Positions 6,584-10,993 of a stretch of 10,993 nucleotides of DNA are shown piece by piece. The stretch covers positions 1-10,993 of the forward strand of contig CAMWMM010000113.1 in assembly GCA_947175285.1 (NCBI GenBank), written 5' to 3'. The stretch is from an uncultured Lachnospiraceae bacterium. Lineage in GTDB: Bacteria; Bacillota_A; Clostridia; Lachnospirales; Lachnospiraceae. Numbering within the stretch: the stretch's first letter is position 1; every line of letters begins with the position of its first letter. The notes beneath the pieces were generated by a model. That model ran no database searches, was not told the DNA's origin, and worked only from the letters and a program-made list of their open reading frames with translations. Both the position numbers and the translations under genes were made by a program.

Positions 6584-7236
6584 TTCAACACCTCACAGTT
6601 TTTCAAGTTCAGCTTTCCATCTTTCAACACTGCATGGAAAAACATTGGTTCGATACCACTTTCTCCGTTAAAATCCAGATCATAGAGCATATAACCTAAA
6701 TCTTTTTCACCCTTATAGGCTGTCGGCACTATTTTCTTATTATCCCATATCCGAAATGAAGCAGGAAATTCCCTGACACCTAAATATGGCATATGAAAAC
6801 ATTGACCTTTTTCCAGTCTCCTTTTTATTATATCTTGAAATTTACCTGGATTATCACTCTCATTTGCGTAATCAGTCATTTCAAAATGTGCTTCAACTAC
6901 ATATCGAACATCTTTTAAAACCAATGCTGCACGTTGTACAATAGCATCTGAAGTGCAAATATAAAGCTTATCTTTTTCTCCTTTTTTCATTGCATTCTTT
7001 ACACTATCAGCACTTATTTTTTCTTTTACTTCATTCCTGCGAATATTGGCAGTTTTAATTGGATTGCACACATATATACTATCAATGTAGTATTTCAACC
7101 CTGGATGCCAGTATATTGCTTCCAAAATGCCTCTTGCCGCAGAAGGTGTTATACAATCATAAGTCACTCGTTCCGTCTTGAATTCCGGTCGGTTAAATGC
7201 CGCATAGTCACCCCAAACCTCAAACATAACTGACAT
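6580..7236 (-). CDS. cas5c: Type I-C pre-crRNA endonuclease and Cascade subunit Cas5c (Cas5d)
   Basis: I-C systems lack Cas6; Cas5c cuts the repeat at the base of its hairpin and then stays bound to the 5' tag in Cascade. The 218-residue protein begins MSVMFEVWGDYAAFNRPEFK, the usual Cas5c start, and has PSAARGILEAIYW (31-43), the GQCFHMPYLGVREFPA block (144-159) typical of the family, and the glycine-poor C-terminal part ending in LKNCEVLK. His117 in VVEAHFEM and a Tyr at 42 or 49 are candidate catalytic residues by position relative to the Bacillus halodurans protein. I chose the ATG at 7236, with GGGGGAG 5 nt upstream and 16 nt after cas3. An in-frame ATG at 7272 would overlap cas3 and add 12 atypical residues. 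Confidence 0.97.
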   Translation of the reverse strand: MSVMFEVWGDYAAFNRPEFKTERVTYDCITPSAARGILEAIYWHPGLKYYIDSIYVCNPIKTANIRRNEVKEKISADSVKNAMKKGEKDKLYICTSDAIVQRAALVLKDVRYVVEAHFEMTDYANESDNPGKFQDIIKRRLEKGQCFHMPYLGVREFPASFRIWDNKKIVPTAYKGEKDLGYMLYDLDFNGESGIEPMFFHAVLKDGKLNLKNCEVLK

Positions 7237-7252
7237 TTTATCTCCCCCTTTC

Positions 7253-9391
7253 TTATACAATTGTTGCTCCACTACTTTTCATATAATGCAAACCTATATC
7301 CTTTGAATACAATGACAAATTCTGCAATACTGCTACTCCTTTGATTGCCTCATATGCATAACCGTCATATAGCAAGGCATCATACTCATTATTATATAGA
7401 TTGACAGAATATACTCCTAACTTCCTCAATGTTTCCTTAAAGTTATCTCCATTTTCTATTTTAGACTGCAGTTCTACAGTCAGTTTTTGAGCTTCTGACT
7501 CAATTGGTATCACTAGCATTTTTGTGTCGGAATCAGTAAAATGAAAAGTTTCTGCAATCTTTTTAAACGGCATCTGTATTCCATCCATTCCCTTTTCAAA
7601 TCCATCAATAACATGATACTGATCCAATAATCCCATGTCCAAAGACTGTAAACTCGAAAAATAATAATGTATCGCTTCAAGGGCATCATACTTTCCATAT
7701 TTCTGAAAAGTTTCTTCCGTCATTGCTATATTTTTTTCCAACATTACAGGTGTTTCTTGTAGTCTGAAAACATATACCATACTATCTTCATATTTCCCTT
7801 TCCCCTCACGATTACACCTCCCCGCTGCCTGAATAATAGAATCAACTCCCGCAATCTCCCGAAATATCAGTGGAAAGCTGATATCTACCCCAGCTTCAAT
7901 AAGAGATGTTGACACTACCCTGCACTCTCTATTATCTTTTAAAAATTCTCTAATCTGATCAAGCGTTATCTTGCGGTCAAATGGTGTCATATATGTTGAT
8001 AAATGAAATCTTCCCTCTTTTGGTAATCTTTCATACAGATTTTGAGCGCTTTGTTTTGTATTTAATATTGTAAGAACCTGTTTTGCCGACTCCATATGAC
8101 CGATCAGTGTATCTTCATTTGTTTGTCCCAGATTCTCAATCTTTGCACGCTTCAAAATTAGAAATAAACTCTCGTAATCTGAACAAATTTCTTTTATCTT
8201 CATTGGCCTTAGCCATTTACCAAGAGCTGGTTGCGTCGCGGTGCATAATACTACAGTTGCCCTATAATGCTCAACCAGATTTTGTATCGCCTTTATACAT
8301 GGCATAAAACAATTAAGTGGGATCATTTGAACTTCATCAAATATAATTACGCTGTTAGCAATATTATGAAGTTTTCTGCATTGTGAAACTTTGTTTGAAT
8401 GAAGTGATTCAAAGAATTGGACATTGGTCGTTACAATTACTGGAGCATCCCAATTTTCGATAGACAATTTATGTTGTTCATTTTCCGTATCCAATATCGC
8501 ATTACTATAATGAGCCAATACATTCTGTTCATTATCTTTGTCCAAAATGTCTCTGTAAACCTTTACGTTTTGTTCAATAATACTCGTGTAAGGTATTACA
8601 TAAATTATTCTTTTCATACCATTCTTTTTAGCATGTGTCAGAGCAAATGACAATGATGATACAGTTTTCCCTCCTCCTGTCGGTACAGTTAAACTATATA
8701 TCCCTCTTCTTTCTATTCCCGCTTTTAGGCAGTTGCTTAAAACATCCGTCCGCACCCTATTGATCTGCGAGGCTTCCTCAACCATATCAAACCAAGGCTG
8801 GATATATTTGATGAGTCTTTCATATAGCACCTCTATTGAGCAATATTTACCTCTCACAACTTGACCATTATGCATAAATTTTTCTGTATCCAGAAAATCA
8901 GCATCAACAAGCGCGGAAAACAGCATTCGAATAAAAAAAGACAAATCATACGCTGATAATCCCTGTATGGGATCCACAGCTTCCTTTAATTCAACTTCGT
9001 TTTTATAATCCATATACGGCTCTATAACTCTATTTTTTATTCGTTCTATCAGATTACTACTTGTAAAATCACTTCCATTAGGAATTCCACCGTGATGCCC
9101 CGCTATTGCAAAAGCACCGCATAGCATTTTCATTTTCTGCAATTCACGAACACCTGCAGTAGAATGATCTACTGAAATATTGGGATCTTCTCTGATTTTT
9201 CGTTGAAACTTATCAGAATATTTTCCAATATCATGCGCCATTCCAGTCTGAAATGCATACTTTTGTATATCTGTATCTGAAAAACTATAGTCTTCACAAA
9301 ATATTGAGGTCCACCTTGCAACTTGCTCCAGATGCGATTTTATGCTTTGTTCCTTATCCCCATTAATATGTGCAACTCTTCTCACTGTCAT
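7253..9391 (-). CDS. cas3: CRISPR-associated helicase/nuclease Cas3 (type I-C)
   Basis: Cas3 is recruited by target-bound Cascade; it nicks, unwinds and degrades the DNA. The 712-residue protein has an N-terminal HD nuclease domain (about 1-200) with His20, His53-Asp54 in MAHDIGKYSDKFQ, His76 in VDHSTAG and His99-His100 in AGHHGG. The superfamily 2 helicase core follows: Walker A VPTGGGKT (236-243), DEVQ box (352-355), CTATQP (383-388), motif V STSLIEAGVDISF (494-506) and motif VI QAAGRCNREG (521-530). The length and HD-helicase order are as expected for I-C. It is the first gene of the operon. The start at 9391 (MTVRRVAHI) matches the family, although the nearest AAGGA site is about 14 nt upstream, so translation may be weak. 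Confidence 0.98.
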   Translation of the reverse strand: MTVRRVAHINGDKEQSIKSHLEQVARWTSIFCEDYSFSDTDIQKYAFQTGMAHDIGKYSDKFQRKIREDPNISVDHSTAGVRELQKMKMLCGAFAIAGHHGGIPNGSDFTSSNLIERIKNRVIEPYMDYKNEVELKEAVDPIQGLSAYDLSFFIRMLFSALVDADFLDTEKFMHNGQVVRGKYCSIEVLYERLIKYIQPWFDMVEEASQINRVRTDVLSNCLKAGIERRGIYSLTVPTGGGKTVSSLSFALTHAKKNGMKRIIYVIPYTSIIEQNVKVYRDILDKDNEQNVLAHYSNAILDTENEQHKLSIENWDAPVIVTTNVQFFESLHSNKVSQCRKLHNIANSVIIFDEVQMIPLNCFMPCIKAIQNLVEHYRATVVLCTATQPALGKWLRPMKIKEICSDYESLFLILKRAKIENLGQTNEDTLIGHMESAKQVLTILNTKQSAQNLYERLPKEGRFHLSTYMTPFDRKITLDQIREFLKDNRECRVVSTSLIEAGVDISFPLIFREIAGVDSIIQAAGRCNREGKGKYEDSMVYVFRLQETPVMLEKNIAMTEETFQKYGKYDALEAIHYYFSSLQSLDMGLLDQYHVIDGFEKGMDGIQMPFKKIAETFHFTDSDTKMLVIPIESEAQKLTVELQSKIENGDNFKETLRKLGVYSVNLYNNEYDALLYDGYAYEAIKGVAVLQNLSLYSKDIGLHYMKSSGATIV

Positions 9392-9522
9392 TTTATTTGA
9401 TCACATCCTTTATTTTAAATATGAATTTGCTCTGCAATAACACCATATTTTCTTTTTGCTACAATACATTATAAAAATTTGAAGATATTTGAAGATACTA
9501 TCTGCAAATTTCAATTTTCATT
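9392..9522 (-). promoter_or_regulatory. Predicted cas operon promoter region
   Basis: This 131-bp gap separates the upstream DUF1016 gene from cas3. The minus strand has a perfect -10 hexamer TATAAT (plus 9468-9473). The best -35 at 16 nt spacing is only TCTTCA (plus 9490-9495), which suggests a weak or activator-dependent promoter. The region also holds the tandem repeat and palindrome described separately. No intrinsic terminator for the DUF1016 gene is visible, so read-through into cas3 is possible. Confidence 0.55.
9477..9503. repeat. Tandem 10-bp repeat and overlapping 11-bp palindrome at the cas promoter
   Basis: ATTTGAAGAT occurs twice without a gap (9477-9486 and 9487-9496). AGATACTATCT (9493-9503), a perfect palindrome around a central C, overlaps the second copy. 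Together they cover the -35 area of the predicted promoter. A 10-bp period puts both copies on the same face of the helix, as is common for regulator sites. Function is inferred. Confidence 0.6.
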
Positions 9523-10542
9523 CTAAATGTCACTTTCCCTATCATCTGGAAATTTTATATGTTTATCCCATTCCTCGGAATCTGGCAATGCACGTTTAAA
9601 GTCTTCTGGAATTTCCTGTGTAACCCGATACTCACTTACCCCAATAGGTTTGCTCATATCCTTTAAAGCATACTCCGCCACAACCTTATTCTTATCCCTA
9701 CACAAAATCAAACCAATTGACGGATTATCGTTTTCCGTTTTGAGCTGGTCATCCACAACAGACAGATAGAAATTCATTTTTCCCGCATACTCTGGCATAA
9801 ATCTTTTCATTTTCAAATCAATTACCACATAGCAGTGAAGAATTGTATTGTAGAATAAAAGATCTGGATCTCCTACTTTGAACAGTTTCTGATGACCCAT
9901 ATAGGCAAATCCAGAGCCCATTTCTAACAAGAAATTGGTAATATGTTTTACCAGTTCATTCTCAATTTCTCGCTCAATCATGTCTTCCCGCATTTCTACA
10001 AAATCAAAAATATATGGATCCTTCATTGTCTCAATTGCAAGTTCACTTTGTGGCTTAGGAAGACGCAGGGCAAAATTCTGCACTTTTTGGGGATTCATCT
10101 GCCTCTCCATAAGTCTGCCCGCAATTTGAAACTCAAGCACGTCAACCGACCATGCATTTTCAATTGCTTTTGTACCATACCAGAAACGCTCATTCATGTC
10201 ATGCAGTTTTTCCAGTAAAACAAGATTATGCGACCATGTCAATTTTGCAGACACCGTCTGCAAAAAGTTTTGATCGGTTACTTCTTTTGCAAATTTTTTC
10301 ATATACCGAAGGTTCCTTGCCGAAAAAACTTTAATTTTAGGAAAATCCAGTCGAATCTCTTTTGCAAGAGTATCAATAAATGAATTGCCATACCTCACCT
10401 GTTGGTTCAATTCCTTTCCAATATTCCAATAGAGCTGAATCATTTCACCATTCACTTTCACCATTGCACTGTATTGTGCTTGGCGAACTTTATTTTTAAT
10501 ATCTTCAACCAAATATTTGTAATCATTTTCCTCCGGCAACAT
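9523..10542 (-). CDS. DUF1016/YhcG-family PD-(D/E)XK nuclease-like protein
   Basis: The 339-residue protein matches the DUF1016 (YhcG) family, which has an N-terminal helical domain and a C-terminal PD-(D/E)XK nuclease-like domain and is often found in defence-rich regions. The N-terminal domain (about 5-150) shows AQYSAMVKVNGEMIQLYWNIG, FSARNLRYMKKFA, LTWSHNLVLLEKL and RFWYGTKAIENAWS. The linker carries LRLPKPQSELAIETMKDPYIFDF. The C-terminal domain (about 185-320) has DPDLLFYN (225-232), then VVIDLKMKRFMPEYAGKMNFYL with Asp242 and Lys244 as the D-x-K part. Relative to the usual family block (VG..DFYIDLLFYH), about four residues are missing before DLLFY. AAGGAGA lies 5 nt upstream of the ATG at 10542. 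It precedes cas3 on the same strand but is not a core I-C gene. Its exact substrate is unknown. Confidence 0.85.
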   Translation of the reverse strand: MLPEENDYKYLVEDIKNKVRQAQYSAMVKVNGEMIQLYWNIGKELNQQVRYGNSFIDTLAKEIRLDFPKIKVFSARNLRYMKKFAKEVTDQNFLQTVSAKLTWSHNLVLLEKLHDMNERFWYGTKAIENAWSVDVLEFQIAGRLMERQMNPQKVQNFALRLPKPQSELAIETMKDPYIFDFVEMREDMIEREIENELVKHITNFLLEMGSGFAYMGHQKLFKVGDPDLLFYNTILHCYVVIDLKMKRFMPEYAGKMNFYLSVVDDQLKTENDNPSIGLILCRDKNKVVAEYALKDMSKPIGVSEYRVTQEIPEDFKRALPDSEEWDKHIKFPDDRESDI

Positions 10543-10595
10543 CTCTATCTCCTTTTTATTTTGAAATCGCTAAGAGATAATTCCTAAAAAATAAG

Positions 10596-10617
10596 TATTT
10601 CCCACTCCTACGCAATC
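10596..10617 (-). repeat. Weak CRISPR-repeat-like sequence
   Basis: The minus strand reads TGCGTAGGAGTG followed directly by GGAAAT. The repeat has TGCGTGGGAGTG, then TGGATTGAAAT. So 11 of 12 bases match the loop and 3' stem arm, and an ending GAAAT is kept after a gap of about five bases, in the same orientation as the array. The 5' stem arm is absent. It could be chance. Confidence 0.2.
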
Positions 10618-10740
10618 CTATAGCCAACACTATACGTTCCCACTACAATATAAAAATCAAATACTCTTTCACTAACAGGATACTTACCATCATTTATTCA
10701 ATCAAAAAATTCCCACCTGTGCGGTTGGAGCTACGATTAT

Positions 10741-10761
10741 GAAACCATGTTTAGTGGTTTC
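10741..10761. repeat. 7-bp inverted repeat (small hairpin)
   Basis: GAAACCA (10741-10747) and TGGTTTC (10755-10761) are perfect inverted copies around a 7-nt loop. No clean T-run follows on either strand, so a terminator is not supported. Confidence 0.4.
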
Positions 10762-10924
10762 TATGGTTTTCGTATATTTTAAGTTAATGTCTTATCCAAG
10801 ATCATATGCATATATTGGATATATGTGCATTTTTATACAAAAAAGTAGGTTTATGCTGAATAAATATCCATTATGGAGTAGACAATTTTCAACCACACAG
10901 ATGGAAAAATTCTCTGTTAAGTCC

Positions 10925-10975
10925 ATTATATGAAATATGTGCTGTCAAGTTAATAACACCTATATTTCATATAAT
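10925..10975. repeat. 14-bp perfect inverted repeat at right edge
   Basis: ATTATATGAAATAT (10925-10938) and ATATTTCATATAAT (10962-10975) are perfect inverted copies separated by 23 nt. The loop itself begins GTG and has CAC near its end. The element is AT-only apart from one G and one C per arm, and neither strand has the GC-rich stem of a standard terminator. It may be a hairpin at the 3' end of a transcript, a regulator site, or one end of a small mobile element. Confidence 0.6.
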
Positions 10976-10993
10976 AACAAAGCTTTTATAAGT

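Larger units (their letters stand above)
10543..10993. other. 451-bp gene-free region upstream of the DUF1016 gene
   Basis: I see no convincing gene here. The longest plus frame (10739-10933, 64 codons, a GGAG 8 nt before its ATG) encodes a Tyr/Phe/Met-rich peptide without recognisable features and runs into an inverted repeat. The region should contain the DUF1016 promoter, but I cannot place one convincingly. It holds two inverted repeats (10741-10761 and 10925-10975), the 8-mer TTCCCACT twice (10599-10606 and 10637-10644) with the related TTCCCACC at 10710-10717, and sequences weakly resembling the CRISPR repeat. Confidence 0.5.

Noticed and set aside
7237..7272. Upstream cas5c start at 7272
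   Set aside because: It overlaps cas3 and adds MEQQLYKKGGDK, which includes the translated SD sequence of the real start.
9392..9522. Intrinsic terminator between the DUF1016 gene and cas3
   Set aside because: No GC-containing hairpin followed by a T-run is present; the palindrome at 9493-9503 is too short and lacks a T-run.
10739..10933. 64-codon plus-strand frame as a small protein or toxin gene
   Set aside because: It has a fair GGAG site, but its composition looks like translated AT-rich noise, it shows no clear membrane segment or motif, and its stop lies inside an inverted repeat. Conservation data would be needed.

Overview
The window is AT-rich. Its protein sequences (Lachnospiraceae/Clostridia-like Cas proteins) and strong GGAGG-type ribosome binding sites suggest a low-GC Firmicute, probably a gut Clostridia member. 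That assignment rests on general resemblance, not on a database search. Every gene I support lies on the minus strand, so the locus reads from right to left.

Layout in the direction of transcription: a gene-free AT-rich stretch with inverted repeats (10993-10543); a DUF1016/YhcG-type PD-(D/E)XK nuclease-like gene (10542-9523); a 131-bp promoter region (9522-9392); and a complete type I-C (Dvulg) CRISPR-Cas operon. The operon order is cas3, cas5c, cas8c (with an internally started cas11c), cas7c, cas4, cas1, cas2. It is followed by a 165-bp leader and a CRISPR array of 20 identical 32-bp repeats and 19 spacers (1648-356). Beyond the old end of the array lies an 80-codon fragment of a phage tail tape-measure gene (302-60), then unassigned sequence to the window edge.

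How it works together (family knowledge): Cas4-Cas1-Cas2 select and insert spacers at the leader end, next to cas2. Cas5c cuts the array transcript at the base of the repeat hairpin. Cas5c, Cas8c, Cas7c and Cas11c form the I-C Cascade that finds DNA targets. Cas3 (HD nuclease plus helicase) then degrades the target. All core genes are intact with recognisable catalytic residues, so the system looks functional.

The core system is a known type, not a new one. Points worth a second look are: a textbook internal Shine-Dalgarno and start for Cas11c inside cas8c; two tandemly duplicated repeat-spacer units; a spacer encoding a tape-measure-like motif while a tape-measure remnant sits at the array's far end; a perfect 10-bp tandem repeat plus palindrome on the predicted cas promoter; a shortened active-site region in the DUF1016 protein; and weak repeat-like sequences plus a 14-bp inverted repeat in the right-hand gene-free region.
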